Source of the DNA: JACPPO01 sp965262505
Lineage (GTDB): Bacteria > Acidobacteriota > Vicinamibacteria > Vicinamibacterales > UBA2999
Direction: 5' to 3'
Assembly (NCBI GenBank): GCA_965262505.1
Contig: CBDHFM010000003.1
Span: 1 to 62,238 of the forward strand
Length of the DNA stretch: 62,238 nucleotides
Shown here: piece by piece, positions 34,787 to 43,711 of the stretch
Position numbering within the stretch: the stretch's first letter is position 1
How the letters are laid out: every line of letters starts with the position of its first letter
Notes under the pieces: generated by a model
Told to the model about the DNA's origin: nothing
The model's input: the letters and a program-made list of their open reading frames with translations, nothing else
Database searches by the model: none
Position numbers and translations under genes: made by a program

Positions 34787-35049
34787 CGGCGGCGAGCGGC
34801 GCGTGGGCCGACACGCATGACCGGCTGACGCGCGCGAACGATCACACGCGCCGAGGTTTTCACACCGACACGAGCCCGTCTCGAGGGTCTCGATCTCTGG
34901 CGATCGCGAAGGCGGCTGGCGCCGTGCGCGCGTGATCGCCGCCCACCTGGCCGCGCGCCTCCGTCCTCCCACGCCTGTCGGTCGGTCTCCCCCGTCCCGC
35001 CACGTCGCCTCCGCACCCTGCGCCGGCGTCGCGGCAGCGGCGGCCAGGC
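34787..35049. other. spacer after the autotransporter
   Basis: About 260 GC-rich bases without a gene, promoter or clear terminator that I can identify. Confidence 0.4.
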
Positions 35050-35475
35050 GTGAGAGCCAGAGCCACGCGGTGGCGCACGGTGCGCTGCCGCGGCGCGGGG
35101 TGCGGGACGGTGTTTCGCCTCTGTGGGTCCTGCTGGCGGGGGCAGGCCTACTGTGGGGCGATCTGCCGCGCGACCGCGCAACGCCTCCAAGGGCGGCGGT
35201 CGTCCGCCAAGCATCAGCGCAGCCCGGAAGGCCGGCTCGATCACTGCGACCGCCAACGGGTGTACCGCGCGAAATGTCGCCTCCGCGTGACTCAGGTACC
35301 TTCCCCCCGCCCTCCTCGATCCCCCACCATCGCACCACCAGTCAGGCACGTGGGTCTTCGGCCCGTGTGCCACGTCTGTGGGCGCGTGTGGGCGCCGCGG
35401 GCGGCCTGGCGCGGGCCACCCGCGCGATCGGGCGGCGCACACCGACGAAAGGCACCCGACGATGGCAATCCGTGA
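35050..35475 (+). CDS. small cysteine-rich (zinc-finger-like) plasmid protein
   Basis: 141 residues from GTG 35050. The segment VRCRGAGCGTVFRLCGSCWR then GQAYCGAICRATAQ carries paired cysteines typical of a zinc-binding knuckle. KHQRSPEGRLDHCDRQRVYR follows. Similar short proteins (HQRSxEGRLDHRDRQRxYR) recur in bacterial accessory regions next to transposons; their function is unknown. A second CHVCG knuckle lies near the C-terminus. The C-terminal extension past ~80 residues may be read-through into unrelated sequence. It overlaps the next small gene by 14 bases. Confidence 0.55.
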   Translation: MRARATRWRTVRCRGAGCGTVFRLCGSCWRGQAYCGAICRATAQRLQGRRSSAKHQRSPEGRLDHCDRQRVYRAKCRLRVTQVPSPRPPRSPTIAPPVRHVGLRPVCHVCGRVWAPRAAWRGPPARSGGAHRRKAPDDGNP

Positions 35476-35683
35476 CCTCCCGACGACCGACGGGCTCCCG
35501 ACATGTGCGGTGGAGACCGCCGAGGAACTGACCGCACGCCTCGTGCCGGGCGTGTACGTCCGCGCCCCGCGCGAGGTGCTGGCCGCGTGCGGGTGGGGTG
35601 ACACCGAGAACGCCGACACGGCGGAGATCGTGGCCGGCGCCGACTGGCGCGACGACGCGTGGATCGCCGAGGGCGGCGACTAG
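35462..35683 (+). CDS. small acidic hypothetical protein (73 aa)
   Basis: MAIRDLPTTDGLPTCAVETA continues to DWRDDAWIAEGGD. Acidic, no membrane segment. It lies 24 bases before ardC on the same strand, so it is probably co-transcribed. Small acidic proteins near anti-restriction genes can be DNA mimics, but nothing here proves that. I recognise no family. Confidence 0.55.
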   Translation: MAIRDLPTTDGLPTCAVETAEELTARLVPGVYVRAPREVLAACGWGDTENADTAEIVAGADWRDDAWIAEGGD

Positions 35684-35707
35684 CCGCGCCCGAGCAGGAG
35701 CTGCACG

Positions 35708-36772
35708 ATGGCATGGGGCAAAAAGAAGCCGCCGGCTGACAAGCCCAGGTGGAACCAGGACGACTATCACAAGGACTTCGCCGGCACGCTCAAGGAGCAG
35801 ATCGAGGCCGGCGTGGCGCCGTGGCAGAAACCGTGGAAGCCCGGCGAGAGCCAGCTCCCGAAGAACGTCCAGACCGACAAGCCGTACCGGGGCGGGAATT
35901 CGGTCTACCTCAGCGTCACCCAAACCGCCAAGGGCTACAGCGATCACCGCTGGGCCACCTACAAGCAGATCACGGAGATGGGCGGGCAGGTCCGCAAGGG
36001 CGAGAAGGCCACCCACGTGCTCTTTTACAAGTTTGACGACGAGAAGGAGAAGACCCAGGCCGGCGCGCCCGAGGGCACGGCCGAGAAGGACCAGACGCGC
36101 CCGCCGCTGGTGCGCTGCTATGCCGTGTTCAACGTCGAGCAGGCGGACAACCTCACGCTCGAGCGGCGCGATGACCAGCACGCGCCGGACTGGCACGCCC
36201 ACCAAACGGCCGAGCGCGTGATCCAGCTCAGTGGCATCCGCGTGAGCCATGAGCGCGGCGACCGCGCGTTTTACAACCTGCACACGGACCGCGTGACCTT
36301 GCCCGAACGTGATCAGTTCCCGACCGCGAACAGCTATTACCAAACGGCGCTGCACGAATGCGGCCACGCCACGGGCCACCCGGACCGCATGGACCGCGAC
36401 ACGATGAAGGCTGGCGCCGGCCACTTCGGCAGCGTGGAGTACGCCCGCGAAGAACTCCGCGCGGAAATGGCCGCGATGATGACCGGCGATCAGTGCGGCG
36501 TGGGGCATGACGGGAGCCGCGGCGCCGCCTACGTGCAGGGCTGGATCAAGGCGCTGGAAGACGACCCGAAAGAAATCTACAAGGCCGCGGCCGAGGCGCA
36601 GCGCATGACCGATTACTTGATGACGCCGGTCCGCGAGCGTGCGCAGACGACCGAGCAGGAGCAGAAAGACGTCGCGCAGCAGCACGCGACCGCGCCGAGC
36701 CCGCAGATCAGCCACGCGCCGCCGCAGGACAAGAGCCACGCGCCCCAACGGGAGGCCGGCCTCAGCCGGTAG
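35708..36772 (+). CDS. ardC: ArdC-type anti-restriction protein
   Basis: 354 residues, with GAGCAGGAG upstream of the ATG. The N-terminal single-strand-DNA-binding domain (~20-135: LKEQIEAGVAPWQKPWKPGE ... PYRGGNSVYLSV ... HRWATYKQI) is followed by a zincin-like metallopeptidase domain with LHECGHATGHPDRM (~214-227) and a downstream EELRAEMAAMM helix. ArdC proteins protect incoming single-stranded plasmid DNA from host restriction during conjugation. At the head of the transfer region it would be expressed early on entry. The C-terminal ~40 residues are a Gln/Ala/His-rich tail. Confidence 0.93.
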   Translation: MAWGKKKPPADKPRWNQDDYHKDFAGTLKEQIEAGVAPWQKPWKPGESQLPKNVQTDKPYRGGNSVYLSVTQTAKGYSDHRWATYKQITEMGGQVRKGEKATHVLFYKFDDEKEKTQAGAPEGTAEKDQTRPPLVRCYAVFNVEQADNLTLERRDDQHAPDWHAHQTAERVIQLSGIRVSHERGDRAFYNLHTDRVTLPERDQFPTANSYYQTALHECGHATGHPDRMDRDTMKAGAGHFGSVEYAREELRAEMAAMMTGDQCGVGHDGSRGAAYVQGWIKALEDDPKEIYKAAAEAQRMTDYLMTPVRERAQTTEQEQKDVAQQHATAPSPQISHAPPQDKSHAPQREAGLSR

Positions 36773-36867
36773 GACCATGACTCCCCTCGTGGCTCGTCGC
36801 GCGCGTCTCCCACGCAGCCTCTCCCGCACCCGTCCATCGCACACAGCCTTGTCTGGCGGGGGTCGCG

Positions 36868-37812
36868 GTGTTTGATCGGACCAGCGCCCTCTGGCGGGAC
36901 GACGACCCGACGCCGGCGACCGCCCGCCCCGCCGAGCGGGCGCGGCCACGGGCGCAGGACCCCCGCGACGCGCGCGCGCAGGCCCCGCCCCGCCCCACCG
37001 GGCATCGCCGCGAACACGACGCGCGCGAGCCGGCGCGCGCCTCCATCGCCGCCCGCAAGCGCGCCGCCACGGCCGACGTCGGCCTGTACCGCGCCGTCTC
37101 CTACACCGACCTGTCCGCGCGGCATTTTGACGGTCACCCGTACGCCGCGCGCCGCGCGGTGGATCAGATGGTCCGACACGGACACCTCCAGGAGCATGAG
37201 GCGCGCGGGCCGGACGGCGGCACCTACACGGTGTTGACCGCCACCCCCGACGGGGCCCGCGCCGCGCAACGCGCCGCGGTCCACGCCGGCCACACGCCCG
37301 AGCAGCAGACGTGGACCGGCATCGTGAAGCCCGCGGAGCTGGCCCACGACGTGGCCGTGTATCGCGCCGCCACGGTCGAGCAGGATCGCATCGAGACAGC
37401 CGGCGGACGGGTCACCCGTGTCCGCATCGACGCCGAACTCAAGCAGATCGTCGCGCGCGCCTCCGAGAAGGCCCGCGCCGAGGGCGGCAAGGCCGCGGCG
37501 GACCAGGCCCGCGCCCAGGCGGCGCGCGATCTCGACCTCCCCATGCAGGACGGGCAGGTGATGTATCCCGATGCGCAACTGGACATCGAGGACAGCGACG
37601 GCCGGGCCGGGCGCGTCAACGTGGAGATCGCGTCCGACCACTACCACGCCGCGGCGATCGTGGCGAAAGCCGGGGCCGGCTTTGCGATGCACGGCAGCTC
37701 TGGCCGTGCCAGCCAGCGGATCGCCCGCGCCCTCTCCCGCGAGGCGGACCGCCCCGGCGGCGGGGGCGGCGGCGCCGCACAGCCCGGCCGCGACGGGTCC
37801 GTCGAGCTCTAA
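36868..37812 (+). CDS. transfer-region protein, winged-helix plus nuclease-like domain (candidate relaxase or accessory)
   Basis: 314 residues from GTG 36868. An Arg/Pro/Ala-rich N-terminus (~1-65) precedes a winged-helix-like block (DVGLYRAVSYTDLSARHFDG ... VLTATPDGARAA). A C-terminal domain contains VMYPDAQLDIEDSDGRAGRV then NVEIASDHYH, which resembles a PD-(D/E)XK-like core (D ... ExA). This plan recalls the replication-relaxation (Replic_Relax) group. It ends two bases before the first membrane protein of the mating operon. No HUH motif or relaxase Tyr cluster is present. A role in DNA processing is inference only. Confidence 0.55.
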   Translation: MFDRTSALWRDDDPTPATARPAERARPRAQDPRDARAQAPPRPTGHRREHDAREPARASIAARKRAATADVGLYRAVSYTDLSARHFDGHPYAARRAVDQMVRHGHLQEHEARGPDGGTYTVLTATPDGARAAQRAAVHAGHTPEQQTWTGIVKPAELAHDVAVYRAATVEQDRIETAGGRVTRVRIDAELKQIVARASEKARAEGGKAAADQARAQAARDLDLPMQDGQVMYPDAQLDIEDSDGRAGRVNVEIASDHYHAAAIVAKAGAGFAMHGSSGRASQRIARALSREADRPGGGGGGAAQPGRDGSVEL

Positions 37813-37814
37813 TC

Positions 37815-38135
37815 ATGCAACCGATTTTTGTCGCCATCGGCCTCACGATGACGCTCCTGGCGCTCCTGGCGCTGCTCGCGGGGGATCAGCTGCGCTATCT
37901 CTCCCCGCACGCGCGCATCATCACGGCGCTCTACTGGCCGCCACTCACGGCCTATGTGGGCCTGGCCATCCTGACCTCGATCGCCACCCTCTACGCCGCC
38001 GCGCGTGCGGCCGGCCTCGCGGACCTCGGCCGCAAAGTCGATCTGGTGGAGCGCTCGATCCGCCGCGGCGCCGGCGGCGATCCCGCACTCGCCGAACACA
38101 TGCAGCAACAAGACCGTGGAGAGTTTCTCGAATGA
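37815..38135 (+). CDS. small inner-membrane protein of the transfer operon
   Basis: 106 residues with two transmembrane segments (FVAIGLTMTLLALLALLAG near the N-terminus, and YWPPLTAYVGLAILTSIATL) and a charged cytoplasmic tail ending DRGEFLE. It begins two bases after the preceding gene and its stop overlaps an ATG (ATGA at 38132) leading into virB2. Position before virB2 suggests part of the mating apparatus or entry exclusion. No family recognised. Confidence 0.7.
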   Translation: MQPIFVAIGLTMTLLALLALLAGDQLRYLSPHARIITALYWPPLTAYVGLAILTSIATLYAAARAAGLADLGRKVDLVERSIRRGAGGDPALAEHMQQQDRGEFLE

Positions 38136-38221
38136 CTCGTACTCCGTCGTTCGTTCGTGACGGGCGTGAGACGACATCGCGAGCCCGCGTCTATCCCTCA
38201 CTCACCTCAAGGAGAGCACGT

Positions 38222-38533
38222 ATGTGCATCACACGTCGTCCCATCGTCCTGCTGACCACGATCCTCGTGGGCGCGTTCATCCTGCTGGACGCGGCGCCTC
38301 TGCTGGCGCAGGCGCCACCGCCCGTCACGAATCCCTGGCAATCCGCGGTCGACCAGTTAACGGACGCCATGACCGGGCCGATCGCGCGCGGCCTGTCACT
38401 GGTCGCCATCGTCGTCGGCGGCTTGATGTTCGCCTTTGGTGAAGGCGGGAGCAAAAAGGCGATGGCCGGGATGGTGTTCGGCCTTGGCATGGCGCTGAGC
38501 GCGGCCAACTTCCTGGACTGGCTGTTTCAATGA
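38222..38533 (+). CDS. virB2: VirB2/TrbC-like pilin
   Basis: 103 residues from the ATG at 38222, which has a textbook AAGGAG eight bases upstream. An in-frame ATG at 38132 would add 30 residues. A signal segment (RPIVLLTTILVGAFILLDAA, with cleavage near LAQA) is followed by two hydrophobic helices (IARGLSLVAIVVGGLMFAFG and MAGMVFGLGMALSAANFLDW) separated by a short basic loop. This is the two-helix prepilin of conjugative pili. Its stop overlaps the virB3 start. Confidence 0.88.
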   Translation: MCITRRPIVLLTTILVGAFILLDAAPLLAQAPPPVTNPWQSAVDQLTDAMTGPIARGLSLVAIVVGGLMFAFGEGGSKKAMAGMVFGLGMALSAANFLDWLFQ

Positions 38534-38850
38534 TGCTCGGCGCGCGCGCCTGGCGCGCGTTCCCCGCGCTCTCGGCCCCCCTCACCATGCTGGGGGTCGA
38601 GCGCCGGTGGTTCCTGCTCTCCGCCACCTTTGCCCTGGGTATCTGGAACGCCATGAACTCGATCATGGTGGGCGCGTTCATCTTTTGCGTGTTCTATGCC
38701 GTGGGCTGGTGGGCCTGGAAAGAAGATCCCCAGATGCTACTCATCCTCCGCGAAGGCGTGCGATCCAAGGCCCGGTATGACCCGGCGAAGTGGGCCGCGC
38801 GGCCCTGGTACATCCGCATCACCGATGGCCGCGGAGGGCCGCACGCATGA
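38530..38850 (+). CDS. virB3: VirB3/TrbD-like inner-membrane protein
   Basis: 106 residues. The membrane segment FLLSATFALGIWNAMNSIMV continues into GAFIFCVFYAVGWWAWKEDP, then a basic tail (RSKARYDPAKW). Position between virB2 and virB4 with ATGA overlaps on both sides is the standard VirB2-B3-B4 order. It associates with VirB4 in the inner-membrane complex. Confidence 0.87.
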   Translation: MMLGARAWRAFPALSAPLTMLGVERRWFLLSATFALGIWNAMNSIMVGAFIFCVFYAVGWWAWKEDPQMLLILREGVRSKARYDPAKWAARPWYIRITDGRGGPHA

Positions 38851-41279
38851 CCACCACGGACCGGGAACGTGCCGCCTTCGCGGACGCCGGCTCGCTGGCC
38901 GACGAGCTGCCGTACTGGGGCTGGCTCCCCGATCACCGGACGCTGCTCACCCGGCCGGGCGAGCTGGTGACGTTCGCCCGGCTGTCCCCCGCCGTCGTGG
39001 ATGGCCACACGCCCGAGCAACTGGACGCGATCCTGCATCGCTGGCAACGCATGTTGTCGGGCATCGACGCCCGCACACGGATCTACTTCTACTTGTTGCG
39101 CCGCCCGGCGCACTTCGAGGACGCCGACGCCGGCGTGTCGCCGATCGCCGCCCTCGGGCAGCGCAAGCGCCGCGCGTTCCTCGCCACGCGCATCCAACAG
39201 ATCGACACGTACCTGGCGTGGTGCTGTGACCCGCGCCTGTCCACCGCGGCGCAGGGGCACCACCATCAACCGTGGTGGAAACACTACGCACAGACGTGGC
39301 TCACGACGCAGCGCAATCCGCACGAAGCGATGTACTTCCGGGAGCAGATCGAGGACGCCGCCGGCCGCTTCCGGCAGCTGGTCGATGCGTCGCGGACGCT
39401 CGTCTCCGATCTGACGCCGCTGGACATTCTGGACGCCCCCGCCGGCAGCCGCCTCCTGGCCGAGCTGATTAACAAACCCGGCCAGCCGCCGTGGGAGAAC
39501 GCCACCGGCAGCGGCCTCAACTGGCGCCTGGCCACCAGCGACCTGGAAGCCGAGCGGCGGCACCTCCGCCTGGACGGCGAGCCTGTGATCCTGTACTCGC
39601 TGCTGTCCCCGCCCGGCCGCGCCACGGCGAATCTGCTCCACGAGCTCTACCGCCTCGACTGCGTGTTAACGGTGTCCGTGGAGTGGCGACCGTGGACGCT
39701 CGACGCCGCGCGCCGCCGTATCCGCGGCGCGCAGCGCCATTACTTTGCCAAGCGCTACTCGATGATGGCCCACATGCAGGAGACCGACGGCACGGCCAGC
39801 GCGATGGTGGACAGCGCCGCGGACGTGGAATCGGCCCGCTTAGGCGATGCGCTGGTCGAACTCGAAACGGAAGGGATCGCGTACGGTGACCTCGCCCTGA
39901 CGATCGCCCTCCACGGCGATCTCCAACAGACCGAACGCCTCGACGGCGATATTCTCCGCATCTTCGCGGCGCACGACGCCAAGGCGATCCGGGAGAGTTT
40001 CGGGCAGCTCCCGGCGTGGTTCTGTCGCCTGCCCGCGCAACCGCGCACGCGCCAAGTGCGATCGGTGTTTCTGTCGGCCGGCGTCGCGGCCTGTCTGGCG
40101 CCGATCTACGGTCCGCCGCGCGGCGAGCCGCGCAGCCGGCACCTGGACCGCGGTGCCCTCGCCATCTTGGAGACGCAGTGGCAGACGCCATTTTTCTATG
40201 ACCTCTTCCATGGCGACGTCGGTCACACGCTCGTGTTGGGCGCCACGGGGTCCGGGAAATCCTTCACGCTCAATTTCCTGCTCGTCCAAGCCCTGCAGTA
40301 CAACCCGCGCGTCCTCATTCTCGACCTCGGGGGATCGTATCGCTGGCTGACCCGCTTTGTCGGCGGGGGGTACATGGAGCTGGCCCCCGACGACGACGCC
40401 GGGCACGCCGGGTTTCGGCTTCGGCCGTTCGCCTTGCCGCCGTCCGAACGGACCGTGCAATTTCTGACGGGTTGGATCACCCGCCTGCTCCGTATCGGCG
40501 GCTGGACCGCCACCGGATCGGACCCGACCGAACTCCGCGCGCGCATCGAGGACGTGTATGCCTTTCCGCCGGCCCGGCGGACGATGACGGTGCTCGTCGG
40601 TTCGCTCCCCGCCGCGATGTGGCCGGCCATGGGTCGCTGGTACGGCACCGGCGCGTGGGGGAAGTATTTTGACAACGCGGCCGACGGCGACGACCTGGAG
40701 CTGGCCGACTGGCAGGTGATCGATCTGGCCGGCGCCGCCGAGCATGCGGATCTGTGTGAGGCCGCGCTGTTCTATCTGCTCGAACGCTTGCGCCTGGCCC
40801 TGGAGCATCCCGATGAAACCGCCCGTCTCAAACTGATGGTCGTCGATGAGGCGTGGCGCTACCTGCGCGATCCCGCCGTCCTGTCTTATCTGGCCGAGGC
40901 GGCGAAGACGTGGCGGAAGAAAAACGCCGCGCTCATCATGGCCACGCAAAGCGCCGTGGACGTGACCGGCACGGTCGGCGCTGATGCTCTCCTGGAATCC
41001 ATGCCCACCAAGTTATTCCTCGCCAACCCGGAGCTGCCGGCGACAGCCGCGGAACTGTTCCGGCTCAACGACAGCGAGGTCGCGACCATTCGCGGGCTCG
41101 TCAGCAAACAAGAACTCTATTTACGCCGGCCGAATCAGGCCGCGACGTTGCGGCTCCAAGTAGACCCGGCCTCGTACTGGCTGTACACCTCCAGCGCGCG
41201 CGATAGCGCCCGGCGCGCGGAGGCCGTGGCCGAGCACGGCCTCGAGCGGGCGCTTGACGTGTTGGCCGGCAATCCGTGA
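38847..41279 (+). CDS. virB4: VirB4/TrbE-like secretion ATPase
   Basis: 810 residues from the ATG at 38847 (ATGA overlap with virB3). The N-terminal CagE/TrbE domain is followed by the P-loop GATGSGKSFTLNFLLVQAL (~465), Walker B LMVVDEAWRYLRD (~664) and the TQSAVDVTGTVGADALLESM motif. The largest ATPase of type IV secretion, it powers pilus assembly and substrate transfer at the inner membrane. Length and motifs are normal. Confidence 0.95.
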   Translation: MTTTDRERAAFADAGSLADELPYWGWLPDHRTLLTRPGELVTFARLSPAVVDGHTPEQLDAILHRWQRMLSGIDARTRIYFYLLRRPAHFEDADAGVSPIAALGQRKRRAFLATRIQQIDTYLAWCCDPRLSTAAQGHHHQPWWKHYAQTWLTTQRNPHEAMYFREQIEDAAGRFRQLVDASRTLVSDLTPLDILDAPAGSRLLAELINKPGQPPWENATGSGLNWRLATSDLEAERRHLRLDGEPVILYSLLSPPGRATANLLHELYRLDCVLTVSVEWRPWTLDAARRRIRGAQRHYFAKRYSMMAHMQETDGTASAMVDSAADVESARLGDALVELETEGIAYGDLALTIALHGDLQQTERLDGDILRIFAAHDAKAIRESFGQLPAWFCRLPAQPRTRQVRSVFLSAGVAACLAPIYGPPRGEPRSRHLDRGALAILETQWQTPFFYDLFHGDVGHTLVLGATGSGKSFTLNFLLVQALQYNPRVLILDLGGSYRWLTRFVGGGYMELAPDDDAGHAGFRLRPFALPPSERTVQFLTGWITRLLRIGGWTATGSDPTELRARIEDVYAFPPARRTMTVLVGSLPAAMWPAMGRWYGTGAWGKYFDNAADGDDLELADWQVIDLAGAAEHADLCEAALFYLLERLRLALEHPDETARLKLMVVDEAWRYLRDPAVLSYLAEAAKTWRKKNAALIMATQSAVDVTGTVGADALLESMPTKLFLANPELPATAAELFRLNDSEVATIRGLVSKQELYLRRPNQAATLRLQVDPASYWLYTSSARDSARRAEAVAEHGLERALDVLAGNP

Positions 41280-41299
41280 CCAGCAGGAGACCCAACCGT

Positions 41300-42178
41300 A
41301 TGAGCATTGTGACCCGCGTCCCCGTCCTCGCCTGTGTGTGGTGCTGTCTCACGGGTGCCGTGCCCCTGGCGCAAGCGCCAGCCAACGCCTCGGGTGACGA
41401 CGCCTCCGCCGCCGCCGGGCCGTCCTCGGTCCTCCACGTGGACGACGTGGCCGATCAGATCGTCCACGTCAACACGCGCGTCCGTCACACGACGGTGATT
41501 CAACTCCCGCCCACCGAGCAGATTTTGGATTTCGTCGTCGGCGATAGCGAGTACTGGTTTGTCAGCGGCTCTGCGAACCTCGCGTTTGTGAAACCGATCG
41601 CCGAAGGCGTGACCACCAACGTGGCGCTGATTTGTGAAAGCGGCAGAATCTACTCATTCCTCGTCACCGAGCGCACCATGCCGCCGCATCTGGTGGTGCG
41701 CGTCGGCGCCGCTGACAACGTGCCGGGTGGCGCGCACGTCCCCGCCTTTGTCGCCCGCGCGCGCGTGGCCGACTTCCAGGCGATGGCCGACGAGAGCCGC
41801 GCGGCCGTCCAGGCGATCCAAGCCGAGGCCGAGGCGCACATCCTCGAGGCCCAGCAGACGGCCACCGCGCAGATTGATCAGTTCCGCGCGACCTATCCCA
41901 CGCACATCAAGTTCCCGTATGCGCTGGAGGACAAGGCCGCGAAGTGGCCGTTTCTCGTGCACGGCATGTGGCACGACGGCCAGTTCACGTATCTCCGGTC
42001 CGACGCGCAGGAAGTGCCCGCCCTGTACGAACAACAAGAGGGGGACCCCTCGCTCGTCCCGTACGACCTGCAGGACGATGGCTTGTTTATCGTGCGCCGG
42101 CTCATCGGCCGCGGCTGGCTCCAAATCGGCCGCGAGCGGGCCCGGTGGCGTGTGGACCTCGAGGACTTGGTGGACTAA
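41300..42178 (+). CDS. virB9: VirB9/TrbG-like outer-membrane-complex protein
   Basis: 292 residues from the ATG at 41300, preceded by AGCAGGAGA. A signal peptide (VPVLACVWCCLTGAVPLAQA) leads to VNTRVRHTTVIQLPPTEQIL ... VGDSEYWFVSG, characteristic of the CagX/VirB9 N-terminal domain. The C-terminal beta-rich part (IKFPYALEDKAAKWPF ... DGQFTYLRSDAQEVPALYEQ ... RRLIGRGWLQIG) matches the VirB7-binding domain. Between them is a helical Ala/Gln/Glu stretch (residues ~150-195), longer than usual. Confidence 0.88.
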   Translation: MSIVTRVPVLACVWCCLTGAVPLAQAPANASGDDASAAAGPSSVLHVDDVADQIVHVNTRVRHTTVIQLPPTEQILDFVVGDSEYWFVSGSANLAFVKPIAEGVTTNVALICESGRIYSFLVTERTMPPHLVVRVGAADNVPGGAHVPAFVARARVADFQAMADESRAAVQAIQAEAEAHILEAQQTATAQIDQFRATYPTHIKFPYALEDKAAKWPFLVHGMWHDGQFTYLRSDAQEVPALYEQQEGDPSLVPYDLQDDGLFIVRRLIGRGWLQIGRERARWRVDLEDLVD

Positions 42179-42182
42179 CCCG

Positions 42183-43520
42183 ATGGCGAACTGGACGCGA
42201 CTGTCCCCGCCCGCCCAAGGCGCGCTCAATCCGAAGTGGATCACGCGCGTGGCGCTGCTACTCGGCAGTGTGCTGGCTGGTGGCATGCTCTTGATGAATA
42301 GCTGTTTTAGTGCCGCGCCGGCCACCGATCCCGCGGCCGGCGGCCCCGCCGCTGTCGGCCCTATCGCCGACAATCGCGCCGCCGGCCAACTCGACCGGGC
42401 GATCGAGGACGTGGCAACACGGACCCGCCTGGAAGCCGCTGCCGCCGCGCGGCAGCTGGCCGCGCAACAACCGACGCAACTGAGTGCCGGCGAACGCACG
42501 CCCGCCTTTGACCCGACCACCGGCGACGTGCTGCCCGACGCCCCCGTCGTCGTGCCCTTGACCGACGACGAAGCCCAACTCCGGGAAGTGCTGCGCCTGG
42601 AAGCGATCGAACGTCGGGCGCGGTCGCTGCGCGCGGGGGCGGTCGTACTCTCGTACCGCCCGCCCGGCCTCAACCCGCCGCCGGGCGACGCCCAGGCCGC
42701 GGGCCAGGCCAACGCGGCCCAGGTCCTCACGACACCGGCCGACGCGCCCCCGGACGCGCCGCCGCTGCCCGAACCCGTGAGCTTGATGGACACGATCCAG
42801 GCCCTCCAAGCCCTCGACGCGCAACAGACCGCGGCACTGGCCCTGCCAGGCGCCGGCCTACAGATCCAGACGCCAGGCCTCTCCCCGTTAGGCGCGCCGA
42901 CGGGCGCCGCCCCGGCGCGCGGCGATCCGCAGAATCCCGTGGTGGTGCAGTTCCCGAACACCCCCGCCGGATGGGAGCGCATCTATGAAGGCTCGTTTCT
43001 CGAAGCCACGCTCGTGAACCAGCTCAACGGCGACTTTCCCGGCCCCGTCGTGGCCGCCGTGTCCGCCCCCGTCTATTCCGCCGATCGGCAGCGGATTGTG
43101 ATTCCGCGCGGCGCGCGCGTCATCGGATCCGCCTCGGCCGTCGGCGGGCCGGATCAAGAACGCCTGGCCGTCGGCTTTCACCGGCTCATCTTCCCCGATG
43201 GTCGCTGGCTGAGCTTGGCGTTTACCGGCCTGAATCAAGCCGGCGAAGGCGCCTTGAAAGACCAAGTGAATCGCCACTACTTTTCGATGTTCGCCAGCGT
43301 CGGCGCCGTGGGTGTCCTCTCGGGCTTGACCCTCATCGGATCGGACCCGTTTGCCGGTGGACGACAGGGGTTCCAAGCCGGCGTCGGGCAAGGACTGGCG
43401 CAGAGCGCCACCCAAATCCTGAGTCGGTTTTTGAACCGACTCCCGACGATCACCATCCGCGCCGGTCACCGGCTCCGTATCTGGATCACGTCTGATGTGT
43501 TGGTGCCCCGGCCCGCGTAA
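42183..43520 (+). CDS. virB10: VirB10/TrbI-like core-complex protein
   Basis: 445 residues. A short cytoplasmic N-terminus and one membrane segment (VALLLGSVLAGGMLLMNSCF) are followed by a long Pro/Ala-rich periplasmic linker. The C-terminal TrbI domain (IYEGSFLEATLVNQLNGDFP ... RIVIPRGARVIGSASAV ... FHRLIFPDGRWLSL ... HRLRIWITSDVLV) forms the outer-membrane channel cap. It spans both membranes and senses ATP use. It starts four bases after virB9. Confidence 0.93.
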   Translation: MANWTRLSPPAQGALNPKWITRVALLLGSVLAGGMLLMNSCFSAAPATDPAAGGPAAVGPIADNRAAGQLDRAIEDVATRTRLEAAAAARQLAAQQPTQLSAGERTPAFDPTTGDVLPDAPVVVPLTDDEAQLREVLRLEAIERRARSLRAGAVVLSYRPPGLNPPPGDAQAAGQANAAQVLTTPADAPPDAPPLPEPVSLMDTIQALQALDAQQTAALALPGAGLQIQTPGLSPLGAPTGAAPARGDPQNPVVVQFPNTPAGWERIYEGSFLEATLVNQLNGDFPGPVVAAVSAPVYSADRQRIVIPRGARVIGSASAVGGPDQERLAVGFHRLIFPDGRWLSLAFTGLNQAGEGALKDQVNRHYFSMFASVGAVGVLSGLTLIGSDPFAGGRQGFQAGVGQGLAQSATQILSRFLNRLPTITIRAGHRLRIWITSDVLVPRPA

Positions 43521-43530
43521 TGGGCCATCG

Positions 43531-43553
43531 GGCCGGCGTCCACCGCCGGCCCG
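43531..43553 (+). terminator. hairpin after virB10
   Basis: GGGCCGGCG-TCCAC-CGCCGGCCC is a perfect 9-bp stem with a 5-base loop, ten bases after the virB10 stop and before a 190-base gap to virB5. There is no T-run, so it may attenuate transcription or stabilise the mRNA end, not terminate fully. Confidence 0.55.
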
Positions 43554-43711
43554 TCATGGCGACCGTGCCGCAGCCGGCCGGGGGTGTCACCCGCAGGTCG
43601 CAGCGCCGCGGAGGACACGCCCGGAGCGGCACAGGCTCTCCGGGCTTTTGGCCGCGGCTCGAGCAGGTGTCTTGAGCGCGCGGCTCACGTACGCAACGAA
43701 GGAGGACACCG

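Noticed and set aside
34657..35619. 320-codon minus-strand frame
   Set aside because: Antisense of the autotransporter end and small genes. Arg/Pro/Ala-rich with no motif.
37224..38201. Minus-strand frames opposite the transfer-region genes
   Set aside because: No ribosome sites or recognisable domains. The plus-strand genes have overlaps and membrane segments typical of real coding sequence.
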